NCBI RefSeq assembly: GCF_000708205.1
Contig: NW_014575563.1
Span: 1,295,361 to 1,359,360, forward strand
Direction of reading: 5' to 3'
From: Mixia osmundae IAM 14324
Taxonomy: Eukaryota; Basidiomycota; Mixiomycetes; Mixiales; Mixiaceae
DNA: 64,000 nt
The notes beneath the pieces were generated by a model. That model did no database searches and was not told where the DNA came from. It saw nothing but the letters and a program-made list of their open reading frames with translations. The translations under genes and the position numbers were made by a program. Shown in pieces: positions 9,838 to 23,273 of the stretch (positions are counted from its first letter, which is position 1; every line of letters starts with the position of its first letter).

Positions 9838-12800
9838 TCAAGACAATCGTGCGCTCTGCTTTCGATTGTTCTTGCGGCCACGTCCTCTTCCTGCTCCTGC
9901 TCCTGCAGGATTGCTACCATTGATTCTCTGGCTTTCCGCTTCAAACCAGGCAAGAAACTCTGTCTCACGTTGCTTGTCCGCTTCCGCCGCTTTACGTTGC
10001 ACGGCCTCCTCCGCTTGGATTTCTGCCAGACTGCGTGGTGCGACCAATCCCTTGAGCAATGCGCCGTGAGATTGCTGCTCTTGCGTGATGGCTGCAAACG
10101 ATGAAGCAGAAGGCGAGCCAGCTGACCCAACATGACTCATCACAGGCGCCTGATACGACCATGGCACTTCTTGCACTGCACTCCTGCTTGCTGCCCGACC
10201 TTGTCCCGAAGGTCGCCGCATGGGCGTGATCAGTGGACCATTGGTAGCGACTGCCTCCGACCTCGGTGTTGTCACAGCCGCAGCGGGACCTGACTTTGGC
10301 GAAGTCACAGGCGCAGCAAAACCGGAATGACGACGAGGAGACGGCGTGTCGACGGGAGTGAGGGAGGCTCCGATGCTAAAGTCAAATGGCGTTGGCTTCA
10401 CGGTCTGCGTGGCCCATGCTTTCGTCGGCGTAGACCATGCCGGCGCAGCTGGCGATGCTGTCGCTTTCGTCGGCTCGAGAAAGTCCGATATAGGCAGAAC
10501 GCGCTGTTTGCCCTTTTGCGAGCTTCTTGGGGTCGTCGACATACCAGCAAGCGGCTGACTTGACTGCTTTGGTGTTGCGGCACGCTGTACCGGCTGTGCC
10601 TGACCTGCCATGATGTCGCGCAAGCTAGCAGGCGCAGGCGAGCTCGACATCTGACGCTGCCAGCTGAATGGCTTGCCTGGCGTGGCTTCGCGGCTGGTCG
10701 GCTCTTCCGAGAAGCTACGAGCCTCAGGTGGCGAGAGCGCAAGTGCAGGCACGGGCTCGAGTTCCATCTCAAAGATATCTTCGTTGCCACTGCTCGGCAC
10801 GATAGCAGGCGAAGCAGCAGGTGATCTGTCAGCTGGGCGCATCGCCGGTGAAGGCGCGGGCGAATCGTATGTGGAACTCCCTGGCGAGAGCGCCATCTCG
10901 GCCGGCATGGGCGAAATTCCGGATCGCTGATCGCGTCGCCAACGTCTTGCATTGCTCGGCAACTCGCGACCGAGGTCAAGACTCGCAAGATATTCCGCAT
11001 TACGTGCAACGAGCTCGTCTATCATGATCTGGCGGACAGTGCGTGACATCGGATGCCTGTCGCTCTGCGCAATGCTGCATCGCTTCGAGAGTCCGCGTAG
11101 GACGTGCGTTGACATATTGTCGAGCAAGCGCGATTCCAGCAAAGTTTCGAGATTCTTGGAAGCGTAAAGCATGCAGCTCTCGCGTAATGTGTCGGCATCG
11201 TAGATGTCCGCCTCTTCTAGTATCGAAGCCAGATTGTGTGTGTGCACTGCAAGTCCCCGTGAGCTACTATCATCGGCCAGGAACATGTGCGCATACCAAA
11301 GTGGAGCAAGACTCGACTGCACGCGCTCTTAAGGCGATCGAGCAATAGCTCGTTAGCCACAGCCATGACTATCATGACATGACCAATGTAGTCGTTCGCG
11401 TTCGATGAATCTGTCATGCGCGTCAGAATGGGCAGGCTTTGATGAGCGTGAGACCTACTCAGATCGTCGAAAATCATCGATTCGTCGTCGGTATAGATGA
11501 AGCGCAATACTCGAGAGATGGTATCAAGGCGTAGATGCGTATAGTCTATGTGTAGCTGTTGATCAGGCTCGTCCTGTGCTTCGATTCGTCGTCGAGCTGA
11601 CCAGTCGGCCTCGTCGAAGAAGGTGGCAAAAAAAGGCGAGCGTGCGCGCAAGATAGCAGAATGGCAGGAAATCGAGCCGTCTTCGAGGTCGAGACAGACA
11701 TCGCAAGGCCAGACACTTTCTTCGAGCAAGCGTGTCATGTCACGAGACAGCATAAGTTGCGGCCGAGGCTTCAGTGCAGGCTTCAAGCAAGCCTCTAGTT
11801 CTGATAGACCGAGCTTCCGTGCAAGCGTCTGCACGTCATTCTTGATATCGACGGGCCTGATTGCCACGTCGGGATGCAAGACTTGCTGACCAATCTTGCG
11901 CGTCACCTGCTCGAAGATGCGAGTGTCCCAAAGAGAGAGCACGTTATCCGTGTAGAGATAGTGAATAACAGTGAGGAGAGATAGAGGATGCAAGCCGACG
12001 ACCGATATTGCTGAGAATCCACTCGGATCATCGCTCAAATCAAAGCCGTCAATGGTCGACGACTTTGTCAAGAGGAGGTCGCCGAGCATGGCGCACCTCG
12101 CTGCGAGCACCGAACAGTGCGCATAGAAAGTAAGGGGTCCCGCGATGAATTTGAGATCGGCGCCGGCAGCGGCGTCAAAGACGGCAGTCGACGCCGGATC
12201 AGGCAGACGTGTCATTATTTCGTTAAGCAAGAAGATGTCTGCGTCGACTGCGACAGCATCTGATTCGTTCTCGTCAGCATCGATGGAAATGCCACTACTA
12301 TTGCCCATCATTTCTTGCACAGTTGAGCCCGCATTTGATGGAAAGCCCAGGTAGTGTGGTATGAGATCAAGCAGATCGACAGCGAGCGATCGACCGGCTA
12401 GCTCCACCGATGGCAGCATAGCGTCCAGTCGAACGGCGGCAAAAGCGCCATTGGGATTTGCAGCAACCTTGATGACGCGCTGTACGAACGGAACGCGAGA
12501 GAACTTGAAGAGTTTCCTGCTATTACCGGTGGAGCTCAGTAGCGAGCGCGGATCCGCGCTGCCTTTTGGCGGATCGCTCCGCCTGGATCGGTAGTAGACA
12601 TGACCTGCTTTCGTACACAGTAGAACTTCTTGGCCGCTGACCGCGGCATCGATGACGGCAGAGAACTTCGTCCTGAGATCCCAGACACGCTGAGGATGCT
12701 TCATCTCGCGATCGTTGCCCGCGCTGGGACTATCGTGAGACCACCAGAAGGCGTCGCCGATCGAGGAGACTGCGACGAAAGAAGTGCCTGACCCGTTGAT

Positions 12801-14175
12801 GCGGACTATAGCAGGCCTGGCCGCGATCTGAGGCGGGCGATAGACGCCTGCCGTCAATGCGTTGACGGCTGGGAAGCTGAGCTTTTGATAGATGTCCCGC
12901 GTGAGAACACAAACTTCGTTGTTGGCGAGCAAGAAGACTGTGGCATAGTCTCCGGCAGCGACTTGTAGTACAGGCAGCGTGACGGTGGTGACTTTGCGCG
13001 GTACAGCTTGTGTCGGCGTCGCATTGGAGGCGTAGCCCAGCTGACCATTATTCGTACCCCAAGTATACAGCGAGTCGGCTGTAAAGACGACACTGTGGAA
13101 TCTGCTAGCTGCTGCACCGAGGACGTACTCCTTCTTGAGCACAGCAGTGACCTTCTTGGGCGCAATTTGTACAGGCTCAGCGGTAGCGCTAGCCTTAGGA
13201 GTGCCAGCAGACGACACATCGGGAGCGTAGCCAAGCTGCAAGTAGCGGTTCGAGCCAAAAGTCCAGCAATCCCCCGTCGAGGTTATGATGATCGTATGAT
13301 CCTGAGCAGTGGCGACGCTGATGATTGTTCCTGGAATGCCGAGCAGGTTGTCGAGCGAGTATTGGGCACTATTGAGTGAACGACCCAGTCGGCCTAGTCC
13401 GCCCAATCCACACAGTCTTATATTGCTCGAGCGCTCATCTGTGACAATGGCAGTGTGATTTCTCGCCATCGAAACCTGTCGTACACCGATGGGGTCGAAG
13501 GCCGCTCGACCGGTTGGCCGTCTGCCTTCGCTATGCTTGATCTTGACCCGTTCGGGTTGGACGCGGTCATTATCGCCCGGCGTGCCAAGAACATGATTAC
13601 GATTGTCGCCCCAAGTGAAGAGCTCTGTGCGAGCTCCGTCAGGTGCGCTGAGGTCTGGCGCGGTACCATCGACGGTCGTGTTATACAAGTCAAAGGCAGT
13701 CAGACCTGCGCGAATGATTTCAGCAAATGCTCAGATTCGCCATAGAGCACGCTGATATACCCTCGTTATCGCGCAGACGCAGGTCTATGTTCTCGTGAGC
13801 AATCAGAGCGCGAGCGGCGTTGAGATTGGCATGATACAGCGCTCGATGGAGAGCAGTCCAGCCAGATTCTGTGTCCTGCAGATTGACGTTGACATTCGAA
13901 TTGACCAGCAAGGCCTCACAAAAGTCAAATCGCCATGACTCATCCGGTCCCGCTACGACGAGATGCAAGACGGTCCGACCCATGAGATCGCGTTGGTTGA
14001 CCTGACTCGAAGGAGCTTGAGATCCGCCTGTTTCCCATCTCGGCGAACGCGACAGGCTAGCTGCCGATGCACTCGAGCCGCCCGCGTGAGGACCACGACG
14101 ACCTGCAGAGAGGAAGCTCTTGAATTTGAGGAGATCTCTCGAGGCGTAGACCTCGTGAAGAGTAGGCTTGCTCAT
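9838..14175 (-). CDS. ankyrin-RCC1-BTB protein, IBtk/Btb3-like
   Basis: Exons 14175-13761, 13705-11297 and 11246-9838 give 1410 residues. Order: ankyrin repeats (about 50-140, GRTVLHLVVAG and GWTALHRALYHANLNAARAL), an RCC1 beta-propeller (about 160-500, with ELFTWGDNRNHVLG, SLYTWGTNNGQLGY and DCWTFGSNRYLQLGY), a first BTB (near 590-700), a second BTB (near 750-880, VWPCDVCLDLEDGSISCHSAI), then a long Ser/Pro-rich tail ending in a charged helix and an RGRGRKNNRK patch. Human IBtk and fission-yeast Btb3 share this order; members of the group act as cullin-3 ubiquitin-ligase adaptors. That this protein is such an adaptor is inference. Both introns restore the frame exactly. The tail is rich in SP/TP sites. 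Confidence 0.87.
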
Positions 14176-14708
14176 GCACTGGCGACGATCTGGCTCTGCC
14201 GCGCGTCAGGCAGCAGAGCACAGCGAGACAGACGATCGCGCACGAGCGCTGTCGCCAGTCTCTTGGCAAGAGCGCAAACTCCGTGCGCCTGCCTATGCCG
14301 CCGAAGCCGCTGGAAGAGCTCGTTTGATTCCGTCGACACGTTCGATGACCGATTTGGCGTCAATGGGCCTAGTGACTTGGTGAGCGGCTCGATCGAGAGC
14401 TGTGGCTCGATAGCGCGTGGTGGTGATGTAGAGATGACTCTGTCAGCGCATGCTGGCTGGCAAGTGAGCGATCGCTTCGGGATCCAAGGTGAGTCGCGCT
14501 CTTGGCGTCTTTCAAGTTTATTCGCCAGCCGGGCGCCAGGCAGATCGGTCGACTTGGTCGGACATCTACCGACTCATCAGGCTCATCATCGCCTCTTGCG
14601 ACGCTTGCGACTCGCCCTTGAAGCATCATGTCGATGCAAGGCCAGGTCATCGGCTTGTCAGCTTCTCCCGACACGGAACAGAGACGTGTGTTGACTGTGT
14701 TGACACAG
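14176..14708. other. region between divergent genes; 5' exons of the Smr gene unresolved
   Basis: The stretch must hold the first exon(s) of the downstream Smr gene, because that gene's frame meets a stop at 14701-14703. Two models keep phase. In one, ATG at 14628 (MSMQGQ) has a donor at 14646 and joins at 14716. In the other, an exon ending before GTGAGT just upstream of 14489 has a 51-nt intron and a middle exon ending at 14645. Neither gives a recognisable N-terminus, so I do not choose. Confidence 0.4.
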
Positions 14709-15837
14709 ACTGAAGCGGTTCCTGCTGCCCAAAGCGAAACAATGGTACCGCAACTACAAGGCTAAGAAGGCACAGCAAGAAGGTGGTGGTGGCGGCGGCG
14801 GCGGTGGGGGCGGCTATGGCCAGCAACAGCAAGGCATACACAGTCAGCAGCAGTCGCAGGGAGGCTACGGTCAACAACAGCAGATGCAAGGCGGCTATGG
14901 TCAACAGCAGATGCAAGGCGGCTATGGCGGTCAGTCGGGACAGGGAGGCCAGCAGTGGCATCCTTCACAGGGAGCCTACAACGGCGGACAACAGCATAGC
15001 CAGCAGTTCACCCAGTCTAATTCGCATGCTGTGGGACCGCATCATCCGCAGGTTCGCAAGTCGCTCTCGCCCGCTCGGGCAGACGTTGATGAAATGTTTT
15101 CGCATGTTACTCCCTTTCGCTTCCTATCTTGCTTCACGCCTCGTCGTTTGCTCACCCTGACGTCTCCTCATGCGACTCTGCTACAACCTACCATGACGGC
15201 GGCACGCTATCGACGGCGGATATCTTACTACTACGGCACGATCGATGGGACGCTCAAATTGGATCTGCGAACCATACAGAATCAAGACATGATCAATGCG
15301 AGCAACGAGCATTATGTCTCACTGCGCAATCAGGCAATCACAGAAGGCAACCTGATGGGCGCGTGTTTCGATAAAGCTCACCGCGCGCACGATCAAGGCG
15401 ATGGTGCCGGCGCAAAACGGTTTGCAGACGAAGGACATCAACATCAAGCCAATAAGACCCGTCTGAACGAACAGGCCAGCCAGTGGATATTTAACGAGAA
15501 CAATAAGAATTCTCCACCCAATACGATCGACCTGCACGGACTATTTGTCCAGGAGGCTATAGAGCGAACAGAGCAATCAGTCCAACAAGCTCAAAATAGC
15601 GGCGCGCAGCAATTACGTATCATCGTCGGCAAAGGCATTCACTCCCCCGGCCATCAGGCGAAAATCAAGCCAGCAATAGAAGGCCTCATGCAAAAGTACA
15701 ACCTCTCTGCTCATCTCGACCCCCACAATGCCGGCGTTCTCATCGTCATGCTACAAGGCGGCGGGCAGGGATCGAGGGATGCAGGATTTGTGGATCATCT
15801 GTCTCGTCAGCAGGATAACGACTGTGTTGTCATGTGA
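14709..15837 (+). CDS. Smr-domain protein with DUF1771 and Q/G-rich N-terminus (5' incomplete)
   Basis: The resolved part is 14709-15051 joined to 15280-15837. It encodes a basic start (KRFLLPKAKQWYRNYKAKK), a run of glycines, repeated GGYGQQQ-type segments, a DUF1771 helix region (NEHYVSLRNQAI, RFADEGHQH) and an Smr domain (NTIDLHGLFVQEAIE, RIIVGKGIHSPGHQAKIKPAIE, AGVLIVML). Smr domains bind or cut nucleic acid; fungal members of this class resemble yeast YPL199C, of unclear role. The 228-nt intron at 15052-15279 is a multiple of three without stops, so its removal rests on family spacing. The protein ends CVVM, a CaaX prenylation motif. The start codon is not established. Confidence 0.75.
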
Positions 15838-15919
15838 TTTGCAGTCTTTGTTGGTACAATATCTTACAGACTACAACAGCAAGCAACAACAGATCACTGA
15901 GAAGCTCTCTGCACAATCA

Positions 15920-16993
15920 TCACCGCTGCCTCTGCCCGCTTGGCGGCATCATGCCCGGCTCGTCCTCGTCGCTGTCCAGGACAATCGTCTGAGTTGCTAG
16001 AGGTAGAGCAGGCGTAAGCGATCTCGTCCGTTCTCTGTCCAGCTTGATGCGATCAAATTCGAGTGTGGAAGTCTTTGCAGGCCCTCTGCTTTCGAACACC
16101 GTATTAATCTTTGCCTGCGAATCTCGTTCTAGCACGCCGAACATCGACTCTGGCAACCTTCGACCAGCAGCGACAGAATCGACGATCCACTCGGGTCTGA
16201 CGATATAAGTCGAGCTCTTGCGCGCGTTGAGTTCTTTGTCCGCTTTAGAACCCGACAGACCGGTCGCAGTGACGACGTGGGTGATATGTCTCTTGCCGAA
16301 CGCAAAGGACCATCTGCCACCGCCTTGCTCGAGCAGGCGCTTGAGCTGTTGATTGCTAAGATCTTCACCCGTGTAGCCATTGAAGTAGACAGATACTCTT
16401 GCAAAGATATCGTTGATGCGCTCGTCGGCTTGCTGTTTGATCTTGATCGCTCTCGCCTTGTTCCAGCCGGGCACACTACCCCCACCAGGACCATTCTGCA
16501 TCTGATGACCCGTCGTGCAAGAGACGATGTGGATCGTGCGAGAGTAGACATCGCTATGCGTGACCGGGTTATTGACTTTCCCTAGCGTTTTGAGCACTTC
16601 CGCCGCTTCTGCCTGAGGCGTCAACTCTCTCCTGACTAGATTTCCAAGCTCCATTTCGGATTTGAACGAGGGAGGCTCGGGTCGGTTGGGCTGTTCGACG
16701 ATTTTACCAGTCGGTAGGACCATGAGGGCCTTTGTAGGATATTGCTCGACGTATTCCTGTCGTTTCTTCTCGGAAGAAGCAGGCTTGGCTACCATCTTGG
16801 GCGCTTTGACCGCTGTTGACATGCTTGTACCCGGCTTGGCAGGTTTAGGTGGATCTGGTGCTCGGTAGAACTGTGCGGGCAACAAGCCAGAACTCGACGC
16901 AGACTTTGTCTTTCTCGCTGGCGTCGACGACTTTGTGCTACCAAAGAAGTTGGTCAAAGGCTGAGCGCGAGGTGCGCCATTGCTGCCTGCCAT
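15920..16993 (-). CDS. stand-alone Rev1-type BRCT protein
   Basis: A single exon encodes 357 residues. A disordered N-terminus begins with APRAQPLTNFFG, which resembles a PCNA-binding box (L..FF) without its first Gln. Residues about 195-290 form one BRCT domain closest to the N-terminal BRCT of DNA polymerase Rev1: VSVYFNGYT, LKRLLEQGGG, ITHVVT, IVRPEWIVDSVAAGRRLP. There is no polymerase palm or finger region, and the acidic end VLDSDEDEPG closes the protein. It may act in damage signalling or translesion synthesis at PCNA, but this is inference. Start codons of this gene and SEN54 are 45 bp apart, so they share a promoter. Confidence 0.85.
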   Translation of the reverse strand: MAGSNGAPRAQPLTNFFGSTKSSTPARKTKSASSSGLLPAQFYRAPDPPKPAKPGTSMSTAVKAPKMVAKPASSEKKRQEYVEQYPTKALMVLPTGKIVEQPNRPEPPSFKSEMELGNLVRRELTPQAEAAEVLKTLGKVNNPVTHSDVYSRTIHIVSCTTGHQMQNGPGGGSVPGWNKARAIKIKQQADERINDIFARVSVYFNGYTGEDLSNQQLKRLLEQGGGRWSFAFGKRHITHVVTATGLSGSKADKELNARKSSTYIVRPEWIVDSVAAGRRLPESMFGVLERDSQAKINTVFESRGPAKTSTLEFDRIKLDRERTRSLTPALPLATQTIVLDSDEDEPGMMPPSGQRQR

Positions 16994-17038
16994 GATCAGC
17001 TGTCTATCGCATCAGAATCGACATCGACGCCGAATCGA

Positions 17039-18777
17039 ATGTCAATCCATCGACGCGTTTTTTCTAGTCACACGACGACAGCGACTCCTCGAGTTCCCAT
17101 GGACGATCCTGCGCCATCTGAAGATATCATCAACGTCTCCCTTCTTCCCAAAGCCGGCGAACAAGCAGACGAAGATGCTGGCGAGGAAGAGATGCCAGAC
17201 TGGCGCGCACTGTCAAAGATGTATAAGAGGTAACCCATTTCCTCTGGACTGCTGCAAGTGCGCTCACACAAGGCTGCAGCACGAAGAAACGTGGTATAGA
17301 CGACTCGAATGAAGCTCTCATACCGTTCATTCCGAAAAGAGGCGAAAAGGACTATGAGCCGACCGCTCAGAATGCCTCGAGTCAGGCCAATCTGCTCACC
17401 GAATCCAAAGACGCTCTTTTCTCTGCGCTAGGCGCTGGCGAACGTCGTCATGCTGCCAAACAGCACAACCTTGCCATATGGCATCCTCAGCTGGGTCGCG
17501 CCAGTCTGTCAGGTCCAGGCTACGGCATTCATTTCCTCTCAATGGGTTTGTACCATGCAGAGCGGAAACGACTCGAGCTTCTGCCCGAAGAAGCACTGTA
17601 TCTCATCGAGAGGGGTGCAATAGAATGCTGGAACGCAGACAAGACGACAGGGGAGCCCTCGGTACCCATGAGCGTGCAAGAAGCCTTTGCTCTCATGATT
17701 GGCTCTGACAGCCTCAGTATGCCCAAATACCAGGTCAGCCGAGTGGCTGTCTCACGTCATCGAACAGGCTGACGTTCAGCGATGGGAGCGACAGACTTAC
17801 TCCTACTTGCGCAGGCTGGGATATACCGTTGCTCGAGCGAACCGTACCGAGACAGCTCTCGCGCGACAAAGAGTCGCAAGACTAGTACGGCCGAATCAGC
17901 TGTCCATCTGGCTTTCGCGAATCAGTTCTACGTTGAGACGTATCATAAGAAGGCTAGCTAAGAATTTGAGACAAGTGGCGAGAAGGGCACAGCGTGTAAC
18001 GCAAACGACGCTCCTCAACTGTGTCGGACTGCGAAAATCGTTCCCTACACTGGATCGTAATGGTCTCGCCCGTCGTCGCATCGATGTACAATTATGCCCC
18101 GAGCCACTATCTTCGAATCTTGCAGCTATCACATACGGTAAGTCGAAATTCATAAGCATTCGCAATCGTCCTGACCCTCTTTGGCAGACGATCTCTTCAG
18201 CTCTATCCAGATCATTCGGAGCGGTCACCTAGACCCGCCACCAGCCCTCATAGGACCTCCTGAAGATGAATTGCGTGTATTCTACCACATCTACAAGCCA
18301 AACACTAAAACGCGCAAGACTGCCCTGCCCGAGCCAGATTATAAAGTCGTCATACTAGAGTGAGCAACACTACTGCTTGAGCAACATCGGCTCATGCACA
18401 TACTGGTTACTTGCAGCGGACAAAAGTCAGTCGTGCCCAGTCTGTGGCAGCTATCGCACCTGTTCGAGTCGCTGCCCGAAGCACTGACACCGCCGCCGCG
18501 CGTGCAGAGAGGAACGCCTCGCCCACCGCGAACGCCTCGTCAGATGCCAAATCGCACCTTCCCCGAAAAAATCATCAATTGGATCCACTCACGTCTTCCC
18601 AGATGGATCACAAAGAAAGTGCCGCGTCGGCACTGGCCTTTCGTGAAGCTCAAACAAGCCCGAAAGAACGTCTTGCTCTGCGTAGTCGATCGAGGCATCA
18701 CGACCTTTCTACGCTTTGGTCAAGTCGATTTTGCAGAGAGTGCGTGGTTAGGGGAAGGCAGGATGCCGGCGATGTAA
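17039..18777 (+). CDS. SEN54: tRNA-splicing endonuclease subunit Sen54
   Basis: Exons 17039-17229, 17280-17733, 17795-18137, 18188-18359 and 18417-18777 give 506 residues. Family signatures: LGRASLSGPGYGIHFLSMG near the N-terminus, EEALYLIERG, SVQEAFALM, KYQTYSYLRRLGYTV at the exon 2/3 joint, YDDLFSSIQIIRSGH, and a C-terminal NVLLCVVDRGITTFLRF. Sen54 is a structural subunit of the heterotetramer that cuts introns from pre-tRNAs. An in-phase start also exists at 17099 (MDDPAPSED). The middle Arg-rich segment is poorly conserved. A second acceptor for intron 2 (ending at 17779) is also in phase, but the chosen one aligns without a gap. The gene converges on ARG5,6 with 50 bp between stops. Confidence 0.92.
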
Positions 18778-18827
18778 GAACTTTAGAATGCATGGACGTC
18801 AGTTTTGTACAATGTAGCAAGATCTGC

Positions 18828-21915
<3,088 letters not shown>

Positions 21916-22035
21916 GATTGCTGACCGGAAGCCTAGAAAACTGACTTGGCGCGCAGCCGGTTCGACGAAAAGTGAGTGGCTCGTGCGGAGCGCGTGCCCT
22001 CGTCGAGTCGTGCAAGGCTCAAACCCCTTCAGTCT
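21916..22035. promoter_or_regulatory. shared promoter of ARG5,6 and HIS6
   Basis: Only 120 bp separate the two start codons, so both amino-acid genes must share this control region. General amino-acid control in fungi uses Gcn4/Cpc1 sites (TGASTCA). I see only partial matches: TGACTTG here, and TGAGTCG just inside ARG5,6 exon 1 near 21900. The placement is certain; the regulator is inference. Confidence 0.5.
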
Positions 22036-23162
22036 ATGACCATCTTTCGACCGTGCATCGACATCCACAATGGCGCTGTGACTCAAATTGTCGGCGGCAC
22101 GCTCGACACCACCGAGCTCAAGACCAATTTTATCGCTACGTCAGCTCCGTAAAGCTCCCAAACGAACGCAGTTGACCCGACCGCACTGCAGACGTCCGTC
22201 GACCTACTATGCCGAGCTGTACAAGCAGCATGCATTGCAGGGTGGACATGTCATCAAGCTAGGCCCCGGGAACGATATAGCAGCTCGAGCGGCGCTACAA
22301 GCCTGGCCAGGTTCGTTGTCGCGCCTGTTCGAGACCTTCAAGGAGGTCTCTGATCGTTATGTCGCGCAGATGCCCTGCAAATCGGTGGCGGCATTGACGT
22401 AACGAATGCGCAAAGCTGGCTCGAATCAGGCGCGAGTAAGGTGAGCCTCTGTGTCCGCTCAGACACTTTGAGCTGACCCACAACCTAGGTGATCGTCACC
22501 TCATATCTGTTTCCCTCCGCGCGCTTCGACGAAGAGCGACTAGCTCGTCTATCTGAGCTGATCGGTAAAGACCGGCTCGTCATCGATATTAGGCGAGTGC
22601 GCTTCCAGCCGGCACAGCTCGTGCTCATCCACATGCTTAGCTGTCGGCGACGCGAAGACAAATGGATCGTCGCTATGAACAGATGGCAACTGCTCACTGA
22701 CATGGAGGTCACTCAAGAGTCTATCAATCTCGTCAGCAAGTACTGCAGGTCAGTCAGATTATCACGACGTATGCATTGTCTGATGGCGATGATAGCGAGT
22801 TGCTCGTTCATGCAGCAGATGTTGAAGGTCTTTGCAGAGGCATCGACGAGGATCTTGTACAAAGTGCGCTCGTTCATCGGCACGCACGGTGCTTTCATAC
22901 TGACAGGGCCCTAGTGCTCGGCCAATGGTGCTCGATACCGGTGACTTACGCCGGCGGCGCTAAACGTCAGTGCTGCCTGTGCCCGCTTCACACATGATAT
23001 GAGCTGATCGTCACAATAGATATAAGCGATCTAGATCTTGTCCATCGTCTGTCAAAAGGCAAGGTCGACCTCACCTTCGGTAGCGCGCTGGACATATTCG
23101 GAGGCGACAAAGTCAGATTCGACGAGCTCATCGCATGGCGTGCCCAAGACACGCAAGCGTAG
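22036..23162 (+). CDS. HIS6: HIS6: ProFAR isomerase (HisA-type)
   Basis: Exons 22036-22139, 22192-22310, 22370-22440, 22489-22592, 22641-22748, 22796-22863, 22915-22965 and 23020-23162 give 255 residues, near the yeast length of 261. TIM-barrel signatures: [69 protein letters not shown]. It converts ProFAR to PRFAR in histidine synthesis (step 4). Seven introns in 255 codons is dense even for this genome. Intron 4 (22593-22640) is GC-AG, 48 nt and stop-free. Intron 6 (22864-22914) is also a multiple of three and stop-free. Read-through would insert 16-17 residues in either case. Confidence 0.95.
22593..22640 (+). other. GC-AG intron in HIS6
   Basis: The donor GCGAGT follows GATATTAG; the acceptor is ATGCTTAG. 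Removal gives DISCRRRED, matching His6 without a gap. The alternative GT inside the donor shifts the frame. Confidence 0.82.
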
Positions 23163-23273
23163 ATTGCTGTGAACTTGATACAAAGTGCATGTCATGTGTC
23201 CCACTACAGCCTTTATAGTATATGAAGATAAGACAACCCAGAAGTGACAAAGGTGGCCGCGAGCTAACGACCT

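Noticed and set aside
13963-14694. 243-codon plus-strand frame
   Set aside because: Its first half is antisense to the ankyrin exon of the IBtk-like gene and is low-complexity Arg/Ser. Only its last part could be an Smr-gene exon.
17780-17794. Alternative SEN54 acceptor adding five residues
   Set aside because: It is in phase, but the later acceptor aligns KYQTYSYLRRLGY to the family without a gap.
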